Origin: Myxococcales bacterium
GTDB taxonomy: Bacteria > Myxococcota_C > UBA6777
Length of the DNA stretch: 64,000 nt
Reading direction: 5' to 3'
NCBI GenBank assembly: GCA_020632975.1
Contig: JACKEL010000014.1
Location: forward strand, 1 to 64,000
Shown here: piece by piece, positions 39,140 to 47,700 of the stretch
How the letters are laid out: each line of letters opens with the position of its first letter
Position numbering within the stretch: position 1 is the stretch's first letter
Program-made: the position numbers and the translations under genes
The notes under the pieces: generated by a model
Told to the model about the DNA's origin: nothing
What the model saw: the letters and a program-made list of their open reading frames with translations, nothing else
Database searches by the model: none

Positions 39140-39484
39140 TTATGCAGAGGGTGGGGGAGATTTTTTCGATGAGATCGCAGAGATCAGCATAAACGGGTAG
39201 AACAACGGAAACAACACGAGCAAAAAGATATAGTAAATGGGTGCATAGAAGATCAGGGCGGGGATACGCACGAGGCCCATCTCTGTGGCGCCTTGGTCCT
39301 CACCGCGCGCAAACTCGCCAGGGTGGGGCATAAAACCATTGTAAAAGTCGTGGTAACGCAGCCAAGCTTCCTTGAACACACCGTGTTCTGCGGGAACATC
39401 GGGTTGTACACGGCGAGGGGCGCTCTTGCGTAGAGGGGCCCGTCTGCGAGGGGTTCTTTCTTCGTTTCTTGGCGTCTCTGCCAT
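39140..39484 (-). CDS. Small membrane protein, hypothetical
   Basis: 114 residues from ATG 39484 (AAGGACG six bases upstream). A basic N-terminus rich in Arg/Pro (PRRRAPLRKSAPRRVQP) precedes a conserved-looking segment (AWLRYHDFYNGFMPHPGEFA) and one long hydrophobic stretch (LIFYAPIYYIFLLVLFPLFY). It ends in a short Ser/Pro tail. No family is recognised. It lies 77 bp downstream of a lipoprotein gene on the same strand. Confidence 0.55.
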   Translation of the reverse strand: MAETPRNEERTPRRRAPLRKSAPRRVQPDVPAEHGVFKEAWLRYHDFYNGFMPHPGEFARGEDQGATEMGLVRIPALIFYAPIYYIFLLVLFPLFYPFMLISAISSKKSPPPSA

Positions 39485-39560
39485 GATCGTCCTTCTTCTT
39501 TCTTGGGGTGAGAGGGCATTGGCTTCTACGGCCAAGGCGGAATGTGGGGTGTTTGGGCTG

Positions 39561-40046
39561 CTAGGGCAAGGTCTTGAGCGTGACTTCGACGGGGACGATC
39601 TCACCTGTCTTTAAGGTGACGCCCGAAACACATCCTTCTGCGATAGGATTTTTATTGTTTCCCACACTTTCCAAGGCAAGGAAATACAAGACCAAGTTGT
39701 TTCCTTCTGGAAGCTTTTCTACGATGCCTCGTTTTTCTGAAGTCTCGATACTGATCGGGTACACCCCAACCAAGTCCCCTGCGTAAGGCCCAGAGGACGA
39801 GTAGTTGGTCGAGTTGAGTTTGTCACAACCCACCTTATCGCCCGGATAGATCGCGATATCGAAGTGCTTGGCCTTCTCCAACGTCGCTGCATCGAGGAAG
39901 TGCACTTGAATGCCCATGGGTTGCGGTCCTACTGCACATCCCGCACCCAAAGCAAATATCGCAAGAAGGCACGCCAAAGGCGCATACATCCGAGCTTTGG
40001 GAAAAAGCGATGCTGTACTGTTGGATGAGAAAAGCTTGTACCACAT
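39561..40046 (-). CDS. Putative lipoprotein, hypothetical
   Basis: A lipobox-containing signal peptide (MYAPLACLLAIFALGAGC) starts at Met 39989. ATG 40046 is kept because a weak AAAGGTG lies upstream, but 39989 gives the more typical signal peptide. The mature part (about 140 residues) has two further Cys (KVGCDKLN, AEGCVSG) and looks beta-rich (FDIAIYPGDKVG, VLYFLALESVGNNKNP). No family was recognised. It lies between a PEGA protein and a small membrane protein on the same strand. Confidence 0.55.
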   Translation of the reverse strand: MWYKLFSSNSTASLFPKARMYAPLACLLAIFALGAGCAVGPQPMGIQVHFLDAATLEKAKHFDIAIYPGDKVGCDKLNSTNYSSSGPYAGDLVGVYPISIETSEKRGIVEKLPEGNNLVLYFLALESVGNNKNPIAEGCVSGVTLKTGEIVPVEVTLKTLP

Positions 40047-40095
40047 AGTCTTTTTGCACCTTTGGGTTGAATACAACCTGACACAAAGCCTTTGC

Positions 40096-41337
40096 TTACT
40101 TGATCGTCAGGTTGATACAGCTTCCATTATCGCAGCGGGGTTGAGACAAGAAATACAACGCAAGCGCGACTCCGCCACCGATCAAGATCACACCCGCTGT
40201 TACGCCGAGTGCGATTGCTAGGCCGTTTCCGCCCGAAGGTTTGCCTGGTCCGCTGCCCAAGCTGCCTGGTAACCATCCCCCCAAACGCACGGGTGTTCCG
40301 CGCAAAAGAGAACGAAGCAACTCTTGCGCAACCTCGGTTCCTTTGGGCCAGTCTGCCCAAGCCCCACCCGCGGCGATTTGTCTTTTGTTTTTGAGGTCAT
40401 AGGCGGCTGCTTGAATCCACAGGCGCATCTTGATGCGTTTGACTTGTGCCAACAACAAAAAGTTGCTTTGGCTCATCTTTCCAAACGCCCCAACCACCGC
40501 AGGAAACTCACCTTGCTCTTTGCTTCCTTCGAGTGCTGCGGCTTTTCCTGCCTTGATCCACGCTGCTTGTTTTGCGTGTGCAGTGAGAGAGGCTGAAAAG
40601 GCTTGATCTCCTTTGACGCGAAACACTTTGCCCCATCGTGCATAACCTTGTCGTCGAACGGAGATGATGTGTTCTCCTTCTACAAGCGATACTTGAAGTG
40701 GGGTGGTTCCGCGAAATCGACCGTCAATAAATACCGAAGCACCTGTGTTTGCCGTGATCTTGATGTCATGGCGTTGGAGTTTACGCACTTCGGTTTGGGC
40801 CAGCCGAAAGATCTGGAGTTTGTCGCTCTCTGTGCTGATCCCTGTCAACGTGCTTTTTGATTGGAAGATCAAGGCATGGCGGAAAGCTTCGACGCCTTGG
40901 GCACGTTGGCCGTTGAGCAGGTAGCCAACGCCAATGTAAAGCAAAGCTTGGGCAAGGCGTTGGGCGTCTGGCAGGTAGGCTCCTGCGGCTTTGTAATGCT
41001 TGATCGCCTTGGAAAATTGCCGAAAAGATTGCTCGGGGTTGAGTTCTTCGTAGGCCTTTTTTCCTGCTGCGAAGGCTTCTTCCGCTTCTTTCAAGGCGTT
41101 GGATGGCTCTTCTGGGATGCCTCCCAAAGAAAGCGTCGCAGAACGGTATCTCTGACTCAAAGAGTCTGCCCACACACCTTCCAACCACGCGGTCCCTGCG
41201 GCGTTATCGTCGAGTGTATCAACATAAAAAGATACGTCCTCGGTTCCCTTACTCCATGTCGGAGAGACGAAGAAACCTTGCGCCAAGATGCAGCACAGGA
41301 CGTAAAAACAGCGCCTTACGAGGCATCGACTTGTCAT
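40096..41337 (-). CDS. PEGA-domain protein with C-terminal membrane anchor
   Basis: ATG 41337 (MTSRCLVRRCFYVLCC) starts a signal peptide ending near FVSPTWS, with GGAGG eight bases upstream. Residues about 85-190 are TPR-like helices (ALKEAEEAFAAGKKAYEELN, AQALLYIGVGYLLNGQRAQG). A PEGA domain follows at about 200-255 (ASVFIDGRFRGTTPLQVSL, VRRQGYARW). One C-terminal helix (LAIALGVTAGVILIGGGVAL) precedes a short tail with two Cys. It is probably anchored in the inner membrane facing the periplasm. PEGA domains are surface or wall-associated modules; the function here is unknown. Confidence 0.75.
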   Translation of the reverse strand: MTSRCLVRRCFYVLCCILAQGFFVSPTWSKGTEDVSFYVDTLDDNAAGTAWLEGVWADSLSQRYRSATLSLGGIPEEPSNALKEAEEAFAAGKKAYEELNPEQSFRQFSKAIKHYKAAGAYLPDAQRLAQALLYIGVGYLLNGQRAQGVEAFRHALIFQSKSTLTGISTESDKLQIFRLAQTEVRKLQRHDIKITANTGASVFIDGRFRGTTPLQVSLVEGEHIISVRRQGYARWGKVFRVKGDQAFSASLTAHAKQAAWIKAGKAAALEGSKEQGEFPAVVGAFGKMSQSNFLLLAQVKRIKMRLWIQAAAYDLKNKRQIAAGGAWADWPKGTEVAQELLRSLLRGTPVRLGGWLPGSLGSGPGKPSGGNGLAIALGVTAGVILIGGGVALALYFLSQPRCDNGSCINLTIK

Positions 41338-41454
41338 CCAAAAGCCTCCAACCCAAACCTCTCTCCAACCTCGCCCGTTTGCTTTGGGTGAGGCTGTTCT
41401 AAGAAAAGACATACTTTCCGTCTGTTTCGTGCTTATCGAAGAACCCCGAAACTG

Positions 41455-42414
41455 TCAACTCTCGCTTTCTTCTACTGTCGAGGGGATGTACACGATCTGT
41501 TGAGGGAGACCAAACTCTACGCTCGCTGCTTCGAGCTTTTCTTGAAGCAAGAGGTGTCCTTGGGAACGAGCCGTGCTCCAACCATCGCGCTCAAAGTAAG
41601 CGTAGATATTGACTTCTAGCCCTTTTTCCGTGGGCGCCCCAAAGGAAACGCTACCATCTTTGCCTTCTTTTTTATTGGTCAGCTCGGCCAAGAATTCTTT
41701 TGCGAGGGCTTCCATCTCTTGGGGGGTGTTGCTGGTGGGATCGAAGGTAAAGGAGAAACCAACGCGACGATGCTTGGCCATCGAGTAGTTTGTGAGCTTT
41801 TCGCTGAGCATCTTGGTGTTGGGGATGAAGTGAACCACACCATCGTAATCTTCGATCTCACAAGCGGTCATGCCGATGCTTTGGAGGGTTCCGCTTACGC
41901 CCATGACTTCGATAGCGTTGCCTTTTTGCACTTGTCCCCGCGCTTGCAACGCAAAACCCGCAAAAAAGTGACCAATAAACTCTTTGTTGGCGAGGGCTGC
42001 GATGGTTGCCAAAGCACCCGCTGAAAGCCCCAAGGTTGCGAGCAATGCGTTGAGTTTGAGCACGCTCAAGATCACCATGAAACCAAAGACCCATGTCGCT
42101 GAAGAGATCAAGAAAGCGAAGAGTCGTTGATCCACTTCTTTGAGTTCGATCAGCCCGACGCGATCGTCGATCCACTTCACCAAACTTTCAATACGAGAAC
42201 GGCGCGCCAAAAAAGCCACCACCAAGAACAACAGCAGGGAGATCGCGATCCGCAAACCCCACTCCGCTAAAGCCGTATACTGGGCGGGAAGATGGAAGTA
42301 GCTCATCAACTGGCCAATCAGCGTATCGGCGACCTCGCGAGCTTTCTCTTTTGTGGGTTGGCTCACTGGGGCAAGCCATACAAGTTCCGAAAGTCCTTGG
42401 GTGAGGATCTCCAT
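41455..42414 (-). CDS. MscS-family mechanosensitive ion channel
   Basis: About 319 residues from ATG 42414 (AAAGGAG eight bases upstream). Three membrane helices precede the pore-lining helix (LGLSAGALATIAALANKEFI) and the MscS beta domain (GVSGTLQSIGMTACEIEDYD, HFIPNTKML). The C-terminal alpha/beta cage (VNIYAYFERDGWSTARSQGH) is present. The channel releases solutes on hypo-osmotic shock. It is divergent from the gene at 42552, with about 137 bp between the two starts. Confidence 0.88.
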   Translation of the reverse strand: MEILTQGLSELVWLAPVSQPTKEKAREVADTLIGQLMSYFHLPAQYTALAEWGLRIAISLLLFLVVAFLARRSRIESLVKWIDDRVGLIELKEVDQRLFAFLISSATWVFGFMVILSVLKLNALLATLGLSAGALATIAALANKEFIGHFFAGFALQARGQVQKGNAIEVMGVSGTLQSIGMTACEIEDYDGVVHFIPNTKMLSEKLTNYSMAKHRRVGFSFTFDPTSNTPQEMEALAKEFLAELTNKKEGKDGSVSFGAPTEKGLEVNIYAYFERDGWSTARSQGHLLLQEKLEAASVEFGLPQQIVYIPSTVEESES

Positions 42415-42551
42415 CCTGATGCTCCTTTGGGCTAAAAGGTCTTCAACTATTGCGCTTTGTGCTTTGCTCTCTATCACAAAATCGTCCCCGCTTCCACCCC
42501 TCAGGCTTTCTCCATAGGTGGGAAGAGGTGCCATTTTTCTCGGAGGATACG

Positions 42552-43100
42552 ATGTCTCAAGCACGCTTTGTGATCGAAGATCTTGTCGAAGTCCACCGCG
42601 ATCCAGGTGGTCACTACCATCACTTTTCCGTCTTGATTGGACAGCTTCAACAAGGCTCACTTTCTTTTGGACAGATACTGTCCTTCGACACAGAGCTAGG
42701 AGGCGTCGTCAGCGCAAAGGTCGGTGGATTCGAGGCTTTTCGAAAGTTTCTACCACAAACCATCCATGCCGAAGATCAGCATGGAACCCTTGGCGTAATG
42801 TTGTGGGGTCCTGCGCCGCCCAAAGCATGGAAAGCGAGAGGAGAAGCCTCAGTCGTCTCTCTCGAAGAACACGAACAACACCTGCAAAGGCTCCTCACAC
42901 AACATCCTGCGATCTTCTTTCACCATCAGGGACAAACACCTTTCTTTTGTCCTGAATGTTTTCGAGCTTTGTGGAGGCTTGAAGGAGCCAAAACGCTTCT
43001 TGCGGAAGGCCTAGAGCGATGGACAGATCCAGTGATCTACAACCAAGCACAAGGCTTGTTGGCGCAGATGACCAAAGCCAAGGAAGAAAAAGGGATGTGA
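42552..43100 (+). CDS. Protein resembling EF-Tu domain II, otherwise uncharacterised
   Basis: ATG 42552 has GGAGG six bases upstream; the open frame extends further upstream without conservation. Residues 4-100 follow the order of an EF-Tu-type second domain: FSVLIGQLQQGSLSFGQIL (compare a TGRVERGxxxxGdxv core), then GGFEAFRKFLPQ (compare the V-x-MFRK helix) and GTLGVMLWG (compare GdnvGvLLRG). No GTPase domain is present. The C-terminal half has a Cys-x2-Cys (FFCPECFRALW), perhaps metal-binding. About 182 residues. A stand-alone translation-factor-like barrel is an inference; the neighbouring hflX is convergent. Confidence 0.5.
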   Translation: MSQARFVIEDLVEVHRDPGGHYHHFSVLIGQLQQGSLSFGQILSFDTELGGVVSAKVGGFEAFRKFLPQTIHAEDQHGTLGVMLWGPAPPKAWKARGEASVVSLEEHEQHLQRLLTQHPAIFFHHQGQTPFFCPECFRALWRLEGAKTLLAEGLERWTDPVIYNQAQGLLAQMTKAKEEKGM

Positions 43101-43140
43101 CGGTGATGGGGCGATGCGAGGAAAGGGCGGAGGGTAGGGA

Positions 43141-44523
43141 CTATTGGAGATCTTGAAGCATCTCGTGGATGCGCTCTAATGCCATCAACGGCGCACGAAC
43201 ATGCAACACAGCTCCTTTTTCGTCGTAGCCAGTATCCATCACATGCGTTTGGGTGTGGATGGCATTGAGCAGATGACTTTTCTTGTAGGGGACATGGAAA
43301 AAGTCTTCTGCCATCGCGCCTTCAAAGTGCGTGCGGATGCGTTCTTTGAGTCGCGTTACATCGTCTGGATTTTGAGCGGAGATCAACAAGGCTTCAGGGT
43401 AGGCCATCTGCAAAAGCTCGGCAGCTTCGGGGGTAAGCTTGTCGCGTTTGTTGAGTACGATCAGCTTGGGTTGTTGGGCGCCGATCTCACCAAGGACCTG
43501 TTGGGTGACAGAAAGCTGCTCTTGGAAGTTGGGGTCCGAAGCATCGACAAGATGCAACAGTAAGCCCGCAAAGCGCGCTTCATCGAGCGTAGAGCGGAAG
43601 GAGGCGACAAGATCGTGAGGCAAATGCTTGATAAATCCGACCGTATCCGCCACCAAGATCCGTGGGATGGTCTCTGGTTGCATCACGCGTATGGTCGTAT
43701 CGAGCGTCGCAAACAACTTGTCCGCGACATACAACTCACTTCCCGTCAGAGCACGCATCAACGATGATTTTCCAGCGTTGGTGTAGCCGACGAGGGCGAC
43801 AGTTTGGGCATCTTGTCTGCGTTGTCTTCGGTTGGATTCGTCTTGGGCGATGATCTTGAGTTGTCTTTGCAGTTCAGCGATACGGTCACGGATGCGGCGG
43901 CGATCCAACTCGTGCGCTGTTTCCCCCGCACCTTTGGCCCCGATCCCTCCGCCTTGTCGATCTGCAAGACCTTTGGTGAGACGGATACGCGGTGCGTTGT
44001 AAGCCAAACGCGCGATCTCGACTTGGAGTCTTGCCTCGCGGGTGCGAGCATGACGAGAAAAGATCTCGATGATCACGCCCGTACGATCGAGGACTTCGAC
44101 GCCCGTTTCTTTGTGAAGATTGCGCATCTGTGTGGGCGTTAGTTCGTTGTTGAAGATCAACACCACCGAGCCATCACTTTCTGGCAACTCTTCTTCGGTT
44201 TCTTCTTCTTCTTCGAGGACTTCGGTTTCTTCTTCCTCTTCATCCGCTGCAAACGAGATCTCATCCCAATCACCATCTTCGTCAGGATGCGATCGCAAGT
44301 ATTGGATGTGTTGTTGAATTTGGGCCAACTTGCCCGCACCAACGATAGTTGCAGCGCAAAGTCGGGCTCGTTTTTGTGAAAGTTGGCCCACAACGTTGAA
44401 TCCCAATGTATCAACGAGACGCGCAAGCTCGGCCATAGAAGAGGCGTGTTGTAGATCGCTCTCTTGAACTTGTTGTACGCCCACCAATAGGGCGCGTGGG
44501 GGACGTTGTGATGTTGGGTGCAT
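43141..44523 (-). CDS. hflX: Ribosome-associated GTPase HflX
   Basis: The HflX N-terminal domain (ELARLVDTLGFNVVGQLSQK, IVGAGKLAQIQ), the Gly-rich hinge (GGIGAKGAGETAHELDRRRI) and the G domain (VGYTNAGKSSLMRALTGSE; DTVGFIKHLPHDLVASFRST; NKRD) are in order. ATG 44523 is set by AGGAG eight bases upstream. HflX splits stalled ribosomes, often under heat stress. An acidic insertion of about 45 residues (Glu/Asp-rich, coding about 44175-44300) in the N-terminal half is unusual. About 461 residues. Confidence 0.93.
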   Translation of the reverse strand: MHPTSQRPPRALLVGVQQVQESDLQHASSMAELARLVDTLGFNVVGQLSQKRARLCAATIVGAGKLAQIQQHIQYLRSHPDEDGDWDEISFAADEEEEETEVLEEEEETEEELPESDGSVVLIFNNELTPTQMRNLHKETGVEVLDRTGVIIEIFSRHARTREARLQVEIARLAYNAPRIRLTKGLADRQGGGIGAKGAGETAHELDRRRIRDRIAELQRQLKIIAQDESNRRQRRQDAQTVALVGYTNAGKSSLMRALTGSELYVADKLFATLDTTIRVMQPETIPRILVADTVGFIKHLPHDLVASFRSTLDEARFAGLLLHLVDASDPNFQEQLSVTQQVLGEIGAQQPKLIVLNKRDKLTPEAAELLQMAYPEALLISAQNPDDVTRLKERIRTHFEGAMAEDFFHVPYKKSHLLNAIHTQTHVMDTGYDEKGAVLHVRAPLMALERIHEMLQDLQ

Positions 44524-44748
44524 AGCGATCTCCTCTTCTCTCTGGACAAAGTTCTGCTTGCCACAAAAGCGCGGCGAAGTCCACGCGTATACGTAGCGTG
44601 ATACGTGATGGATCACTTCAAATCCCAGAGTCTCAGCATGCAGATCACCACGAATCCTGCGAAAAGCAAGTAGGTCGCGTCAAAGTTGCCGTCACTGCAA
44701 GGGAATGTCGTCTTTGGAGTGGGGGATGAACACTTTCTTTTTTGAAGG

Positions 44749-47700
44749 TCAGGCTTGGGTTTCGCTGGCTTGGAGATCCAAAAGCATCTTTACGATCTCT
44801 GTTGCAGAACCGCGGCGCCCAGCGTCTTGGGCATATTGGAAAGCTTTTTCTTTGTTGCCGAGTTTCCAATGAGCTTCAGCGATATTGGAGAGGATGGCGT
44901 GTGACATCGTGGTGTCTTGGGGGAGACCAGTCGAAAGGGAGATCGTGGCCTCGTTCGTTGTGTAAGCTTTCTCAAAGAGCGGTAGCGCCTCATCTACACG
45001 ACCCAATGCATCCAAGGCCGCCCCATGCAGATTGAACAGACGCGCTCTACCCACACCGTCTTCTGCCACTTTCAGAGCTTCCATGATGCGTGGGATCGCA
45101 ACAGAAGGATCGCCTGCTTCAAGCCACGTGAGTCGCGCTTCAAAGAAACGCACTTGACCGTCGGTTGGGGCTTCGGCCATCATCGTATCCGCGATCTGTC
45201 GTGCTTCGCTCCAGCGCTCTGCTTTCAACAAAGCCCAACCACACTTCAACCGAGAAAGCCGAGCCAGGCGGAAGATGTCTTTTCGCGCTTTCTCTTCCCA
45301 AGGCACCAACTCCAACGCTTCTCCCAATGCTGTCGCTTCTGGTGCACCACGTAACAGCGCTTCATACAACGCATGGAAGGCCAGTTGTTTATCTGGATGA
45401 GGATTGGAATCCTCCGACGTTGCGGCCTCTTGAGCATAGCGCGGGAGGGCTTCAAGGATACGAGACAACACACCCTGTCTTGTCCAAAGCGGCCATGCTG
45501 AGGCGAAAAATCGCCTCCAACCTGTACGGTTCTTTTCGGCTGGGATCTTTTCGGGCCAGAGTTGTCCCTCTTTTCCGAGGTTTGTGGTGATGCACAGCGC
45601 TGCCCAAATACGCACCGCTTGGGCTTCTGCTTCTTCGTTGTCTTCCCCCAGTATATCGGCGAGGAAGTCGTCTTCTACGCTTCGTTTTTGATTTCCTTGG
45701 GAGAGGGTCTCTTCATCAGGAACCCAACCCCCCCGCACCAGCAAGGGAAGAAGCTTGGCCGCCAACCAAGAGTTCGCGTCTTTCCATGCGTTGTAGCTGT
45801 CCCGCAACAGCGGAAGCAGTTGTGTGAGTCGTGCTTCGCTCAACGCACTGAGGATCGGAAGCGTAAGATCTTCAGCGGCGGCGCTCTGCGGAAGGTATCG
45901 CTTTAACCTCTCCACAGTTGATTCTTCATCAACGCGCTTCAAGGAAAGTCGAGCAGCCAACGCCACCCTGTCGCTTGGTGCATCAAGCAAAGAAAGCAGC
46001 CTCTCATGGCAAGCCTTGTTGCCTGCCTCTGCACACTCGCACAAGCCATCCACCGCAAACTCCGCGTCCTCTTCAGCGACTGCAAGAAAAACCTGGGACA
46101 CTTCTTGGAGATGAGTGCTGATCAATTCCAGGGCTACACGCTTTGCTGCTCGGTAGGATCTTTCCTTCAACAATTGGAAGATCTCAGCACGAAATCCATC
46201 GTTGTATCGGGCGCGTGCAGCCCAGACGTCGACGTGCTTGTACCAAGAGTTGTCAGACATCATCTCTTCGAGGGGCTTTTGTTTGACTTCCTCGATCTTT
46301 GCGCGCTTTGGAAGGATCTCTCCACCTCCCACAACAACATCCACCACGCGTAGGTTGTCCTTTCTTTGGTACAAAAGCGAAAAGTCCCGTGTTTTCAGAC
46401 GATGGGTCCACGCCAAGGCCACTTTTTGCAACAGCGCTTTTGCGGCTTTTGCTTGGAGTCCTTCTTTTGCTTGTTCTTGCAAGTATCGAAGCTGCTCTTG
46501 TTGTGTTTTGGCTTCTTGGCTTAGGTTGGTTTCTTGGTCGGGTTCTTCTTGTTTTGGTGCTCTCTCTAACTTCAGAGTCCAACAATCACAGTCTTCCATG
46601 CAAACAATGCTTGAGGGGGTACAGGGTCGAAGCAAAGCCTCACTTTCGTACCAAGAAAGTATGATCCCACCAAGTGCTTGTTGTGTCCCATCTCGGGCGG
46701 TGATGCCCTCCTCAACCCAGCCTTCTAACTGGGCCTCCACCCACCGTGCAATCTCCGCTTCGACACCTGTAAGCGATGTTTTCATGGCCTCAAGTTCCAA
46801 GGGAAGCTCGGTCGCGGTTGAACACGTCTCGCTTGTAACGGCTTGCGCCATCCCATCACACAACACCATCGCGATCGGTTCGAGAGCATTGCCATCCGCG
46901 CCCAACATGGCCATGCTCTCGACTTCCTGACCGTTGATCCGTACCACATGCCCGCGCCAAGCGATGCAGTCTTTTCCTTGTTCTTCATCGACGGCTTTGA
47001 TCGGTGAGTAGCCGAGTTTTAGGCGCTTTTCGCAAACAAATCCTTTTCCTGTCCAACGTGTGAAGAGTGCGGTCCCATCGTTATTGAGGAGCGCGGTGTT
47101 GTTTTGTGTGGAAAGTATTTCAACAGAAAACTTCGTTTGCCAAAGTAGTTTTGGAGCAGAGGGGTTGCTCAGATCTGCAACCAACAACACCCCTTCTGTG
47201 GAGTACAGAAGTTGCGTTTTGTTGAGAAAACCTACGCTCCTTACGTACCTTTTCTCGGGTGTTCCCAAAGCGCACAACCATTCGAGACGTTGTGGACCCA
47301 CTTCGTAGAGATGCAAGACCTCGCCCGTGGTGACGGCCAAAAGACCGTCTTGGTAAGCGACTGGTCCGTCCCCTCGCCACGGCAGCAAGGTTGACGTGAG
47401 AAGCTGACCGTCTTCGTCATGCAAGGAAAGCACCCCCCCACAAGACACCACGATACCATGCGGCGTTTCCAACAAGGCCGAGGGGCGGCTCTCAAAGCTG
47501 GCGATCTTCTTTGACTCTCCATCACGTGAGAAAGCGAAGAGATGCCCATCCCTGTCGGCTATCAAAAATCCCTTGTCTCGCGGTGTTGCGAGCCAATAAG
47601 AGGTGCTTTCTCTTTCCTCTTCACTTGCTGGAGGAACCGCCAAGACCTTTGTGAGCGGTGAGAGCGTGAGTGTGATGCCTCCCTCGAAGTCTGATGGGGC

